A stretch of DNA of 64,000 nucleotides from Morella rubra (GCA_003952965.2 CM025853.1:31810615-31874614), one strand, 5' to 3'; shown: positions 23,171 to 34,991, counted from the first letter of the stretch. The notes: generated from the sequence alone by a model not told the origin. A program made the numbers and translations.

Positions 23171-23380
23171 CTTGAAGCAGCTCATGATAGGGAAAATGAG
23201 TTACTTCATGAAATAACTGAGTTGCAGTGGAGGTATCAATATTATTGGATATGCTGCATCCAGAATCAGTAATTAAACTTATCCTTGAATGCTAACGTTA
23301 CCTACCTTTGTTTGCTACGTGCAAGCTCATATATATATACCCAAGATGAGCTCCAAAAATTAAAAACAGAGAATGCTCAG
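23171..23380 (+). pseudogene. Two relic exons of a coiled-coil protein (copy B)
   Basis: The first block, 23171-23232, keeps acceptor and donor (LEAAHDRENELLHEITELQW). The second, ending at 23380 (DELQKLKTENAQ), has lost its acceptor (GTGCAA for GTGCAG) and gained TATATA bases that break the frame. It is more decayed than the copy A relic. Confidence 0.5.
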
Positions 23381-23656
23381 GTTAATATCCGGTATAATTT
23401 TTATCTCATGCCTCAGATGGTAAAACCTAGATTATAACATATGATCAGTTTCAGGTGTGATTCAATTGTCTAGCTGGCAATCGGATGGATATAGAACAGA
23501 TGGTCGATTTTCGCAACACTGACAAGTTAAAAAAGAAAGAAAGGTGAAAAAAAGGATGAGATACAATTACCAGGAAGTGTAAGATTTACTACTACATGTT
23601 TATATTTTTGGAATCTTGGTCTGTGATCTCGCATTAGGCGATGACAATATCATGTA

Positions 23657-24639
23657 TGTTAATGTTATTGACAGATTCCGTTTCAAATTTGAATTGTAAT
23701 TTGAATTATTTAGATAAGGGTTTGTTTAATTGTTCAAGATGTCCCCTAACAAGATTATATTTGAAAAGCATTTGAATTATGAAGATACAGCACTATTGAT
23801 CCTAAAATCTCTCAAGTGTATCTCTGGAATATGATATTTGCCTGACCTTAGCTTGAGCGAAAATAAGTGATTTTCTACATAGACTTTCGCCAAATCTTCG
23901 CCTAATTTTAGCCCGAGCAAATAGAAGATTTTTTTATACAGTGAGTTTCACTCTATCTTCACTCCAGCTTGGCTCAAGCGAAAATGGCACTTTTTTATAC
24001 AGTGAGTTTTGCCCGACCTTCGCTCGATAGCGAAATTATGCTTATTTGAATTTCCTTATCTTTTATATTTAAACAGTGAAAAAACGTCCAAGATCTTTAC
24101 CTAAGTTGTTTCCATCCTTCCTTGGCGTCTCATGCTTAAGAGAAAAATCCTTTGATACCTTTGCACTTAAAGTGTTTATATTTTCTCTCTCCTACATCAA
24201 TCACCATTGAAACCAACCTCTGTGGAAAGCCTTCAGAGAGCTTAAGGAGATTGGCAGCCGGAGTTACCGGTGTTGAAGAGATTTACAAAAAGAACTCAAA
24301 AGGCTGAGAGTTTACCGAAAGGAAGCGGGTCTAGGTTGGATTACCTAGATTATTACTTCGGGGTAGTCAAGTCAAGCAACTGGATGTTGCTGTTGAGTTG
24401 TAAAGTTTATCTTCTAGTGAATTTTTGGTAGCCTCCGGAGTGATTTTTCCTTTGATAAGACTTCGTCACCAAATCTCGTCTTAACGTGTGATTGATATTT
24501 ACTTTGTGCTTGTTATGTGTTGTTTAACACTTCAAATCTAGACAACACTAATTAGAACTTGTTTTAAATTTGGAAAAAGAAAGTAGCAACACTATTCACC
24601 CCCTCTTGGTGTTCTTTAGGGTCTAAACCTTATTTCTCA
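23657..24639 (+). mobile_element. Solo LTR with 5-bp target-site duplication (ATGTA)
   Basis: Starts TGTTAATGTT and ends TTATTTCTCA (983 bp). ATGTA flanks it at 23652-23656 and 24640-24644; copy A has a single ATGTA at 5253-5257 in the same context (atcATGTAgtctcc). The insertion and the later LTR-LTR recombination therefore both followed the segmental duplication. It contains repeats of the form 'ttcgctcgatagcg' and 'cagtgagttt' and ends like the solo LTR at 2331-3245 (GGGTCTAAAC, TCA). Confidence 0.95.
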
Positions 24640-24922
24640 ATGTAGTCTCCAAGTAGTGCAAAGTCACTATTGATGGAACCCTTTGTACATGATTTTTGCA
24701 TTAGCATTTTCTATTCCTTTAAGCTTTTTGCTTTCAAGTTGTAAATATAAAGGGCGTATGTCTGTCACATATCCTAGGAAGCCATGCCTTTGATATTGAG
24801 AAAACCCTGCTAGTAGATCGAATGCTAATTATATTTGAGATTGGAATGACTACTGCGGGAATTCCATTGTCTATTTTACACAGATAAGAAAGAACAAGGA
24901 ATGGATAAGCACAGAAATTAGA

Positions 24923-27900
24923 CTAAAAGAATTGGAATAGTTTGCTGTAGGAAAATAAGAAGTGAAAAGTAGGACCCAGTGCTGAAGATGTGAGAGCATC
25001 ATGCCTTATCACTGTGCCCAAGGGGTCTGAAGAAGCACCTGTTAGCGTGAAGAAATTTGGGACGTGAGCAATCTTCGGCCAATCCTCGCCCGTTCCATAT
25101 TCACACCTTTCCTCTAAATGGGGACACTCTGCAATTGTCAAATTACACAAAGAGGTGAGGCGGCCCATCCCTTCAGGCAGTGATACTACATTGGGGCAGC
25201 TGACAATCTGAAGCCTCTGAAGTGATGTGAGGTTTCCAATCCACTCCGGCAAAGACGTCAAACTGGGGCAATTCATAATTTCTAGATGTTGAAGGGTGGT
25301 AAGATGTGCAAGTCCCCTTGGGAGAGAGACCAAGTTTGGGACATTCTCTATAGTTAGAGAGCGAAGTCTTCTGGGTCTGAGCCATTGAGCACCGTCATCA
25401 TCCTCATTGCCAATAACATTAAGTTCCCTGCAGTCTCTGATTGTCACATAATCAGCTGCTGTGAGATGTTGAAGGACTTGAGACAAGGATATTTGCAGTT
25501 TAGGACACCTCAAAATATCCAGTGATGTAAGAGAAGACAGGTTTTGCAAGCACTCCTCTGGCAGAGATTCTAGTTCCTCCAGTCCATCAAAGCATAGATC
25601 TGTCAACTTGGAGAAGGTGGAAAAGGTAGAGGAAGAGGAGGGTGATGTTTTGCTGCCATGGTGCCGGTGTGATCATGTTCACAGATAGAATGGACATCTT
25701 GGGGCATTTAGAGATGACTAACTCAGAAAGACAAGGAAATGATGGGAGCAACAGAAGAGGGTGATGTTGCTCCTGCTCTGCTGGTACTGATTCCATCATC
25801 CTCCACCATCCCCTCAAATTAGGCAAGTTAAAAAGGCAGAGTGATCGTAGGAGAGGAGAGCACTGGTGACTCCTCTTATCGCTTATGTACTCCAGCGCAT
25901 TTAACCCAACAAGCTGGAGGAGTTGGAGAAAAGGGAATTGGTCCAAAGGTGGGATATGTTTGCACCATTTACAATTTTCAATTCTCATACTAACCAAATT
26001 TGAGAGACAGGGTACCCAGCTAGAGAACCTCACACCTGCATACCCAGATATAAATAAATATCTCACATTTGAGTGGGGCTGGAGGTTTTCCAGCATCAGC
26101 TCGTCATTCTCAATTGCACCATCAGTGTCATGTTGATCTTCTGCTTCCCACTCCAAGAACAGCCATGTAAGGTATTGCTTCTTCTTCAGGTTTGCTGCCT
26201 TAGCTTCTAAAGGAGAAGATCTCAAGTGCTCTAAACCCTTGATACATAATCTTCCCCTCAACTCATTTAGCCCATCCAGCTCACCTAGACCAACGTTTTG
26301 CTCCGGAACTGAACTTCCTTTCTTCCCTAAAACAAACAGCGACAGTGTCTGAAGAGAGGTCAACTTTCCCAATCCATATGGCATATGAGTCAGGCTCACA
26401 CATCCAAAAAGCTCGAGATGCCTAAGTCTTGTCAAGTTTCTCGTGTCTTCTGGCAATTCTCTGAGCCCTCTACAATAGTCAAGTCTTAGTGTTTGCAAAT
26501 TGTGCAAGTTGGTTATAGAAGCAGGGAGTAGTTGGATGCCATGTTCCAAGAAAGATCAAGATACCTTAGACGCTTTAACTTGCCAATGGAATTGGGCACT
26601 CTCTGAAGATTCGAGTTACTCAAATTCAAAACGCGCAAGCATTTAAAGCTTGAAATAAGTGTATCATAGACTGGCTTGTCCTGCTCAAGTTCCTCCCGCC
26701 ATGGCCTACTCAGTAGTTCAAGATTCCATGATAAAGGTGGCAAAAGAAATGTTCTCAATTTGCCTGCCTTGAGCAAGGGAGTTGGAATATCCCATAACGA
26801 ATCTAAAGAATCAAATGCCACGTGTCGGGTTCTTTCAACTACATTTTCTGCATCTGGATTTGCAATTGTGCACTCGTTCCCTGCTACTAGCTGCGCCAGA
26901 TCGTGGATAAGGTCATGCATTTTGCACCAAACAATACCACCTGATGCATCTCTTGTACATCTTGGAAAAATGACCTCCAAAGCAAATGCATAAAATACTC
27001 ATCACCAATATCTTCGAGACATTTGTTTGAATCTGAAGAATGAATAAAGCCTTCAGCAATCCACAACTTAATCAACAACAGCCTGTTAATTTTATGATCT
27101 TTCGGAAACAATGAACAGAAGGAAAAACATTGCTTCAAATTTGATGGGAGATGGTCATAACTCAGCTTGAGTATTGGAAAAATCTCATTGTCTTGTTGAA
27201 CTATTCTAAACAGTTCTTTGTTCTTGAAGTACAACCAATCAGCTTCCGAATTTTTGAAAAATAATAGACTTCCTATGGTCCTTATAGCTAGAGGAACTCG
27301 AGCACACTTCTGTACAATCTCCCTTCCGATTTCTACTAGGTTCGGATTCCTAGGCTCTTCTCCATCCTTAAATGCCATTTGCTTAAATAAATCCCAAGAA
27401 TTGCTTTCAGAAAGACCTCCCAGAAGATACGGTGAAACTGTGCCTGCAATCTCTGCAACTAATGTGCTACGTGTAGTGATCAAAATTTTGCTTCCCCTCA
27501 GGCCACCTGCCAACAGTTTTCTCAGGCTGAACCATTTATCACGATTCTCATTCCAAACATCATCTAAAACGAGTAAGTATCTCTTCCCATCTATCGCTGC
27601 TCGAAGCCGATTCTGCAATAAATCCATCTCCAGGCTTTCAGGTATCCTATTTGTTGCAGATTCTAGGATCTTTTTAACGAGAGTTTTAACATCAAAATCT
27701 TCAGAAACGCACACCCACATTTGCATATCAAAATGTCTTTTGACCTTCTCGTCGTTGTACACATATTGAGCAAGCGTGGTCTTTCCTAACCCACCAATAC
27801 CAACTATGGGGATGACGGAAACGTTTTCTTTCATATTGGGATCCAACACGATCTCTATAATAGCCTTCTTTTCATCTTCTCTCCCAATGACTTCTTCCTG

Positions 27901-28389
27901 ACGTACGAAAGAGTGTGTGTGATCCCTCTCCCTTTTCTCAAACCGTGTCTCTACGTATCGCTCAGTGAAGTGAAATTTGATCCTATCAGCTGCTATGGCG
28001 TCTAGTCTCTCCCTAACTGCCTTGATCTTATGACCCATTTTAAGGCCATGCGCAAGCTGATTGGATTTGGAAAAGAAGATGCGTACCTCTTTAGCCTTCT
28101 TATTCCGCATCATCACTTCACGCCGCAGAACTTCAGTCGAGAAGTCATCCAGCAAGTCGTCGGCATCATAGATGACGTCCTTCAGCTTTCCAAGCCAATC
28201 TTTAACAGCGTGGTTCTTGGCCTGCTGTTCCTCGGCATCCAAAAGCACAGCTTGGATAGTGGAAACCGTGCCCCTGAGCTTTTCAAGCTCACCTTTGACT
28301 CCCCAGAGCAGCCCCATCTCTTGGAGAGCCAGAGAGCCCAAAGTCTTAGCAATCTCCCCAACAGTATTGAAAAGAACTGCTTCAGCCAT
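24923..28389 (-). pseudogene. CC-NBS-LRR disease-resistance protein (RGA-type), copy B, near-complete with three 1-bp frameshifts
   Basis: Start ATG at 28389 (MAEAVLFNTVGEI). The Rx-type coiled coil has a DVIYDADDLLDDF block near residue 75. The NB-ARC domain has P-loop GIGGLGKTT (about residue 200), RNBS-A (FDMQMWVCVSEDFD), kinase-2 YLLVLDDVW, RNBS-B GSKILITTRS, a GLPL motif read as CARVPLA, RNBS-D (LKQCFSFCSLFPKD) and MHD (KMHDLIHDLAQ). Leucine-rich repeats follow to a stop at 24923. The protein would be an intracellular immune receptor that exchanges ADP for ATP on effector sensing. Compared with copy A, one base is missing at about 26954 (just before MHD), one missing at about 26543 (first repeats) and one extra at about 25654. 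Copy A stays in frame at all three places, so these are real decay or assembly errors. No intron is needed. Confidence 0.88.
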
Positions 28390-29297
28390 TTGTTGCTGGT
28401 GAGTCAAGTAACGCTAACAACAGTTGTTGTCTCTTGCAGAAGTGAGATGTATCAGGGGTAGGAGGAAGACGGATTTTCTGTGAAGAGATGAACAAGCCAA
28501 TTATATTCTTTTATTCAGCAGGCGCTGCTAATTATTTGCATAGTTGACTTCAGAATTCAGATGACTAAAGGATAAGGCCAATTGGGTCTGTGGTGCCCAT
28601 GTGCTCTTGTCTAATATTTTATCCTAAAATTATTCAACTTTCTGCAGCTGCAACGATTTCTTCGTGGTAAAGAAATAGGCTTGGTCCATTTCACATTATA
28701 TCTCTTTAGTATATTAATATTCCAAAGAGTAGCAGGTAGCCGCCTCTTGACTTTCTACCGGCCTAAAATTTTAATTCTACGGGTTTGGAGGACAGTGTTT
28801 TTGATTATTAAAATTTTAGAAAAGGTTAGTCGCATGAAACGCACCTTTAATAATTTATAATTCTTAAAACAGATTTGGGTATTTGTAAAAGAGCTGCTAG
28901 TGTTTCTGATTGTTGGGCCAAAAATGAAATATATGTTCCTTGTGGTTATGGGCCATGGCAGTGGGTACATGGAGTCTTCACTCTTCACAACAACACGAAG
29001 GTCCCCGTATCAGAGCTTTTAAGGTGAGTTAAATTAGAGCTTCCAAAATCCAAACAAAGTGGTGTACATTTAGCCACTCGCTTTCGAATGCATTCTGAAA
29101 GTGGGCAACTGGCCCTACAGATTTTCAGAAACCTCCACCATCACCTCCCTCAATTCTAACCAAACAAATATGTATGTGCCCCATATTTGGGGGAAGACTT
29201 ACTCCTCCTACAAATATAGAAGCTATGTTGAATCCACCCATTTGGATATAAAACCTCCCTTTGCCTCCCTCACTATATTGCGTGTCATTTTGCAAAG
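28390..29297. other. Divergent intergenic region between NBS-LRR and FLA, copy B
   Basis: About 0.9 kb holding the promoters of both genes. The right half (29045-29297) is well conserved with copy A. No other gene. Confidence 0.6.
29247..29253 (+). promoter_or_regulatory. TATA box of FLA (copy B)
   Basis: TATAAAA lies 45 bp before the FLA ATG. The copy A counterpart is kept (catATAAAAcgtccc near 10477). It implies a very short leader. Confidence 0.55.
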
Positions 29298-30239
29298 ATG
29301 TGTTTCAGGTCATCGGCACCTCCTTGTCTGATCTTGCTTGCTCTCTTCCTCGTCTTTTTCTCTGCAACCGCTTTTAACATCACCAAAATCCTGTCCCAAT
29401 TCCCGGATTTTAGCACCCTCAACAACTACTTGACTCAAACCCAAATCGCCAGTGAGATCAATAGCCGCTCAACCATAACTGTTCTCGTGGTCGACAATGG
29501 CGCCATTTCCTCGCTCTCTGGAAAACCCACTGACATGATAAAAAAGGTCTTGAGCCTGCATGTTGTGCTCGACTACTACGACATCCAAAAACTGCAACAT
29601 TTACAAAACAAAACTACCATACTTACCACGCTGTTCCAGACCAGTGGCCAAGCTACTGGTCAACAAGGTTTCTTGAATGTCACCGCGGCAAGCAGTACTG
29701 GAGGGGTCTCAATTGCTTCGGCGGGTCAAGGATCAGGAGACGGTGCTAGTTTGGTTAAAGAGGTTGTGGCTCAACCGTATAACGTATCGGTGGTGCAAAT
29801 TAGCAATATTATAGTGCCTTCAGGCCTTATTAATAGCTCGAGTACCCCACCTTCTTCATCACCACCATCGCCTGCACCACATGCCAGGTCAGCGAAGCCT
29901 CCAGCTGCAGCACCGCCTAAGTCCAGCCGCAAAGACGCCCCAGCTGCGGCGCCTGCACAGTCTCATGTGCCTTCCAATGGCAGCGCGCCCTCTGCAGATG
30001 CCCCAACAGAGGCTCCTGGTCCTACAGCTGATTCGCCTAAGGGTTCCTCTCCTTCACCAGTTGGTGCAAAAGCACCAATTGCAGATGCTGCAGTTGGGGC
30101 TTCCCCAGCAGATGATGCTCCCGTTGGGGATGCTCCAACAGATCCTCCTTCCCCGAGCACAGCTGCCAAGTCGGTTATTGATTTGCCTGTTGTTAGGACA
30201 ATTTTGTTCTGCGCTTTGTGTGCAGCTTCAATAATATGA
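29298..30239 (+). CDS. Fasciclin-like arabinogalactan protein (single FAS1 domain, GPI-anchored)
   Basis: 313 aa in one exon. Signal peptide about residues 1-25 (LILLALFLVFFSATAF), then FNITKILSQFPDFSTLNNYL, the usual start of plant FLAs with one fasciclin domain. The FAS1 domain runs to about residue 170 with ITVLVVDN and the LHVVLDYYD motif, and four N-glycosylation sites (NIT, NKT, NVT, NVS). A Pro/Ala/Ser region (about 178-290, many AP, SP and PA pairs) is the arabinogalactan-bearing part. A hydrophobic tail (IDLPVVRTILFCALCAASII) fits a GPI-anchor signal. The protein would sit on the outer plasma membrane or in the wall and act in adhesion or wall building. The layout resembles the FLA3/FLA14 group; the exact orthologue is uncertain. 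The copy A version is destroyed. Confidence 0.93.
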   Translation: MCFRSSAPPCLILLALFLVFFSATAFNITKILSQFPDFSTLNNYLTQTQIASEINSRSTITVLVVDNGAISSLSGKPTDMIKKVLSLHVVLDYYDIQKLQHLQNKTTILTTLFQTSGQATGQQGFLNVTAASSTGGVSIASAGQGSGDGASLVKEVVAQPYNVSVVQISNIIVPSGLINSSSTPPSSSPPSPAPHARSAKPPAAAPPKSSRKDAPAAAPAQSHVPSNGSAPSADAPTEAPGPTADSPKGSSPSPVGAKAPIADAAVGASPADDAPVGDAPTDPPSPSTAAKSVIDLPVVRTILFCALCAASII

Positions 30240-31482
30240 TAAAGTAAGTGACGGATTAGGTTATACACACATAAGGGAGATGGTTATGACTTATGTAAGT
30301 GGTATAATTTTTTGCTTTTGGTGCACGAACTAACGACTATTGCAGGTACCCAACAAGAAGAAAGGTGTCTTTGTCTAAATTAATCAAGTGTTGTAGCGTG
30401 AGTTCCTTGGATGCCATTCAGATTAAGAATTCGTTCCTAGCACTTCAAATCGATTCTGTGCACATTCAAGGACAAAAGCTAATTCGAAGCTGCGAGCTCG
30501 TATATATTATGGTTCCCTTAACCATTTGCAGCTGCTCGCTTGGCTAACTCGTTAAGGACGAGAAAGCCTGGTCTTGGATTAATTGAGGTTCCTCCATCCC
30601 AAACAAATCTAAACTATACGTGAAACCAAACTAACGAGGACAACTTTTATTTTGGTTGAAACAAAATCTTTATCGATCGTACGTGCTACGAAACATATTG
30701 TTGCAATTCATTTGTTCGACCATTCTCAATAATAGTTGTTCCAAAACTTACGAAAACACAAATATTTGCACTAGGAGAAAATATGTATATCAAATATATA
30801 TGCACAAATTAATTCAGTTCAATATCCATTAATCTAATTATAATATCGTTATCTTACGTAAATTTCTTCTAGCCTGGGGGCTTGTACACCTTCATTATAA
30901 ATACCCTGGGTTTGTATATATTAATATGTATTCGATGTTTGACCTCATGATACGGTTTATTCTCCTATCGTAGGTTATTAATATATATCCAGCGTACGTC
31001 CACACACACAGACATATACATCGAAGTCAATGAGAGGCATAGGCAAGCACATGCACATCCACACGGACACACACACAGTGCACAGAGACATCTATATCAA
31101 AGTCAACGAGAGGCATGGGCATGCGGCTGCACATCTTAACACCATGCAAACGGGGTTATATGTTTCGTTCAAGCGCTTGCTGTTGTGGAAGCAATTTCTC
31201 TGGTAGCGTTCAGTGTGCAATTCTTCCCAAGCCCATGAGCCCGATAAAAGGTTATAGAAAGCCTACCACGGCTAGATGCTGCAAATGTAATTCAATTAAA
31301 GCTTCATGACAGTATTGGTACGGATTCATGATTCATCGTGCAACGTAGGAGCAATTGGTATTTCTGGTAACTGTCAGAAAATGGTAAGGTTTAATTACTT
31401 TTTTGGTTATTTCCATGGTGGGGGAGTGTCTTAAAAAATGCCGTTAGCAGCTACATAAAGACTCAGTTTTGTTTATATAATA
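30240..31482. other. 3' flank of FLA copy B up to the duplication boundary
   Basis: Non-coding. Contains the intact Copia target site near 30530 (gcAGCTGctcgc). Around 31000-31120 are short imperfect CA-rich repeats and a doubled 'atcaaagtcaacgagaggca' motif. Confidence 0.65.
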
Positions 31483-33221
31483 GACGCGCGAAAGTTCGTT
31501 CTATTTCACCTCTGCTTTGCCGAAAATCTCAGTCTGTCCTCTTAGCAGGAGAATGCCTTTTCAAGACGTTTGCTGGCTAAGAGCAAATGTTTCTGAGGGT
31601 GAAGGGTGCTTTGAAGAGTTTTTCTATAGTTTCGGCCGGCAAATGATCTACATCTCAGACTCAAGTGTTCCTTGGATTTCACGAAGATTTAGATATCAGG
31701 ATTGTAACCCTTGTGCAGAGAAAATTGTGGTGCAAATTAAGGATTAACTTGTAGCGTGGGAAGCATCAGTATTTTTCTGGCAAAATCAGCTGTGCATCTG
31801 TTCAGTCCCAAACAAAGTTTCCTCGAGTTTAGGAGGGTTGGTGATAGGAACAGAGCCCTCTGACATCTGGTCTTTGTTTCGTTCAGGCTGCATCCGGGTG
31901 AGTTGCTCAAGTGAAAACACAATTTACTCAATGGGAGAGGTCGTGGCATGGAGTTTAGACAGTCGAACAAGAGAATTGGCTCCAGAAGTCCCCTGAAAAA
32001 AACACTACTGGGGATGGCATGAGGCACCAGGATGGGTCACTCTTTCATGAAATATGCTGCGTCATCACCGCCACCGTCACTCCAAACAAAATTATATGAG
32101 TGAGGGATATTGCAGATGAAATCCCACTAGACCAGCGGAATTAGTGAATAAACAAAGCAGATGTCTTCAGCTACATGTTGACCAAAGTAGAGAAGAAACT
32201 TCTGTTTGGAAAGTCCCAGAATCAGGGAACTGCTCAGGAAGAAAGAATCCTAGTATGGAATTGGAACACTTGCCTGAAGGTGCACCGTTGTGACTGACTT
32301 GGTGTCATAATAACTTTCCCAAGCAAGCTTTTATAGCACAGTTTGGCCATTTAAAGCAGATTGTCAACCTTTTTGGAAAACATGGGCTTCCCCAAGGTCT
32401 GTGAGCAAGTTTGCTACAAGATTGCTTTACCGGTAGAAATAATTGATCTTGGGATTCAGAACTATATTGGGCAATATTCAAGTTGAGAGGTCAATCTCTT
32501 ATTTTTGTCTGCTCAAATTGGCTTGGAGTGCTAATATCCATCCTCAATGGATCTGAATGAATGCCAGACACCACCCAAATAAATTTGTAGATGTTTAATC
32601 CGTCTTTAAAGTCCAATAATGCAGATACCAGACTGAGAGGAGCTTCTTGCAGATTAAGTGTAACAGCTTGATGACTTATTGATAGTGCAATGGGTGTACT
32701 TCTCCCACTGTCCGAATAATTCTCCCATTTTCAGGCATTAATAGCTCATTGAGAGTAGCCTTCTAGATCCTCCAAAGCTGGATAGAGAAATTTCTCCTGA
32801 AATTTTAAATCAGTCAACTGAGATGGATTCTCAAGAAGAATGGTGGCCTATATTATGCTCCTCAGTCCTCAGGTATGGCGTATACTATCTAATGAGCTTG
32901 ATTATAGGACAAGCAATTCTAAACAAACCACAAACAGCGAACCTTTAAGAAGATTATGAAATAGGAATAGGAATGTAATTCCTCCTAATACTTTCTCTCA
33001 ATCTCTACATTTTTCTTCTGTGGCAGCTCCTAATAAATAGATATAGAAACTCTTAAGCAGAAATCGTACACGTAAAATCGCAGGAGACAGAATAACCAAT
33101 GCATATTGTTGAATTTGTTGCATTTCAAATTGGGTATAACTAGGTAACTACACACATAACCATAATTTCCTATAACAATGTACAACTGAAAATTGCATAC
33201 AATTTTTCTATCCTGTCACTG
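31483..33221. other. Intergenic, no gene recognised
   Basis: Short frames only, for example 31517-31747, none with family features. The right end holds the 3' flank of the kinase gene on the minus strand. Confidence 0.5.
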
Positions 33222-34388
33222 CTAAGCTCCAATAGGTATAGTTGAAGCAAGGCAGTTCAAAGAACTTGCAAAAGACTCCTTTTCATCCGAACTCCCAATT
33301 AGTTGCCCTTCCAGATCTTCAACTTCTTCTGGCCAAGAATCACAGGCAGAAGATTCATCAGACAACAAGCTCCAATCACCCAACAAAGTAGAACCGCTAA
33401 GCACAGAATCAGTCTCATTCCATGAAAAACTAGAAGAAGCCACTAGTTCTTCATCCTGAACAGCCAGTAGTCCTTCATCCTTCGCCTCATCATGTTCACC
33501 TACACCAGTCAAGAATGGATGGTCCACTAACATCTCAGCCGTGAATCTGTAAATGGGCTTCCTCACAAGACAGGCCTTCAAGAAATCCCTTGCTTCATCA
33601 GAAACGCCGCTCGGAATTTTAGGCAATTCACGCTCATCACCAATCAAACGAAACAGATATTCGGTGCTCAACTCTTCCGCCCTATCCCAGGGCGAATTCC
33701 CAGATAGCATCTTACACACGACACACCCCAGGGCCCAAATATCAGAGGGAGGCTCCTGTACATTGTCAATCACCGTTTCAGGTGCCATATACGGCGGAGT
33801 GCCTCTCAAGTAAAGGTTCAAGTCCAACCTCCTCTTCTTTCTCTGCGCGGACCTCTTCGCTAACCCAAAATCCCCAATCTTTGCCACTAAATTACCACTA
33901 CCATTGACAGCGGGCACAAGCAAAACATTCTCGGGCTTTAAATCGCAGTGTACGTAACCGCAATCATGAATGTGACCAAGCCCTTTGAGGATCGATCTGG
34001 TATAACGCTTAACGTCGGATTCAGGCAACCCAGAACCACTGGATTTCTCGATTGACTCCGCTAGGGTTCCTCCAGAAGCATACTCCAATAACAAATTGAA
34101 AACCATCTCCCCATTCTCTTGGGTGGTAATCTCTTCCCCAAAGCAGCCGATCACAAAAGGGCAGCCTTTAACGTTGTCGAGAACCTCTTTCTCCTTCTGA
34201 AGCGAACCCGAAACAGATACTTCTGCGGATTTCACTGCCATAGCCGCAGGGAAACAATCGAAGCGTGATCGGGGTTTCTTCGAAGTGGCCAGAAACACCG
34301 AGCCAAAGCTTCCTTTGCCGATCATTGGCCCTCTCATCCAACTCTCTCCATGACTGCACATACTTTCATCTGGCTTCTTCCTCTTCAT
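33222..34388 (-). CDS. MAPKKK-type serine/threonine kinase (MEKK-like, single exon)
   Basis: 388 aa from an ATG at 34388. The kinase domain starts near residue 18 with the glycine loop GKGSFGSV (24-31), ATP-binding Lys53 (MAVK), catalytic loop VHCDLKPEN with Asp149, DFG at 173-175 and activation segment ending GTPPYMAPE (196-204), then DIWALGC. The residue before the catalytic Asp is Cys, so it is a non-RD kinase, as is usual for the intronless plant MAPKKK13-21 group. That group acts upstream of MAP kinase kinases in stress and hormone signalling. The acidic C-terminal tail (about 290-388) is probably regulatory. Intact, no neighbours in a cluster. Specific family member not assigned. Confidence 0.92.
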   Translation of the reverse strand: MKRKKPDESMCSHGESWMRGPMIGKGSFGSVFLATSKKPRSRFDCFPAAMAVKSAEVSVSGSLQKEKEVLDNVKGCPFVIGCFGEEITTQENGEMVFNLLLEYASGGTLAESIEKSSGSGLPESDVKRYTRSILKGLGHIHDCGYVHCDLKPENVLLVPAVNGSGNLVAKIGDFGLAKRSAQRKKRRLDLNLYLRGTPPYMAPETVIDNVQEPPSDIWALGCVVCKMLSGNSPWDRAEELSTEYLFRLIGDERELPKIPSGVSDEARDFLKACLVRKPIYRFTAEMLVDHPFLTGVGEHDEAKDEGLLAVQDEELVASSSFSWNETDSVLSGSTLLGDWSLLSDESSACDSWPEEVEDLEGQLIGSSDEKESFASSLNCLASTIPIGA

Positions 34389-34589
34389 GACTCTTCACCT
34401 AGTTCAATCTTTGCAAAAACTTTTGCTTGATCCCAGCACTTCCAAGGATAATGAAAAATACGTCAAATGAATAGGAAAGCAGAGATCCTTCAGGGTTTCG
34501 AAACCAATTAGGCTGTCTTCTCTGCCTTCCTCTCTTCGTTTCTCTTTGGCTTCGCTCACGAACATACCGAATATTCTTGTCTCGATCAC

Positions 34590-34597
34590 TATATATA
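34590..34597 (-). promoter_or_regulatory. Possible TATA box of the MAPKKK gene
   Basis: TATATATA about 200 bp upstream of the kinase ATG, in a region without other genes; would give a leader of roughly 170 nt. Confidence 0.45.
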
Positions 34598-34991
34598 TTT
34601 GCAAGATTCAGGGTTAACGAAAAGTATGTAAGGGAATTGGTAAGTAACGCGGTATCTTGCTTTTAGGGTTTCTGTGAAGCTTCTTCTCTTCAACGGTCGT
34701 CTCCTATTTTGAAACCCACTTTCCGAGCTACAGCGCCTTATATGTTATTCAATCCGCGGAAGTATCTGTTTCTACCTCTGTTAGTTAATAAACGATCCAA
34801 CAATATCCACTGCACACAAAAATAAATGAAGATTAGCTTAATTTACAATCTTAATAAGTTTTTAAATAACAATTGCTCTACTGAAAAAGTTGGCAGCTAT
34901 GATTAGACTACAGAGAGGATTTTTTGATCCAACGTAATGTTGTAGTCGAATTATACTATGCAATTTATAAAAAGATAGATAAAATATATGG

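Larger units (their letters stand above)
22774..31482 (+). repeat. Segmental duplication, copy B
   Basis: Collinear with copy A (4112-21737 without the Copia element). It holds the exon relics, the solo LTR, the longer NBS-LRR gene, the intact FLA gene and its 3' flank. Similarity stops near 31482 (tttgtttatataat then tagacgcgcg). Confidence 0.9.

Noticed and set aside
28390..28407. Start of NBS-LRR at the upstream TTG
   Set aside because: Plant genes use ATG; the ATG at 28389 gives the family-typical MAEAVL start.
28030..28461. Plus-strand frame of 143 codons over the NBS-LRR start (also at 8420-8827)
   Set aside because: Antisense shadow of the coiled-coil coding region; repeats in both copies only because the gene does.
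29881..30268. Extra frames on both strands in the FLA Pro/Ala/Ser region
   Set aside because: Products of the low-complexity codon composition of the real FLA frame.
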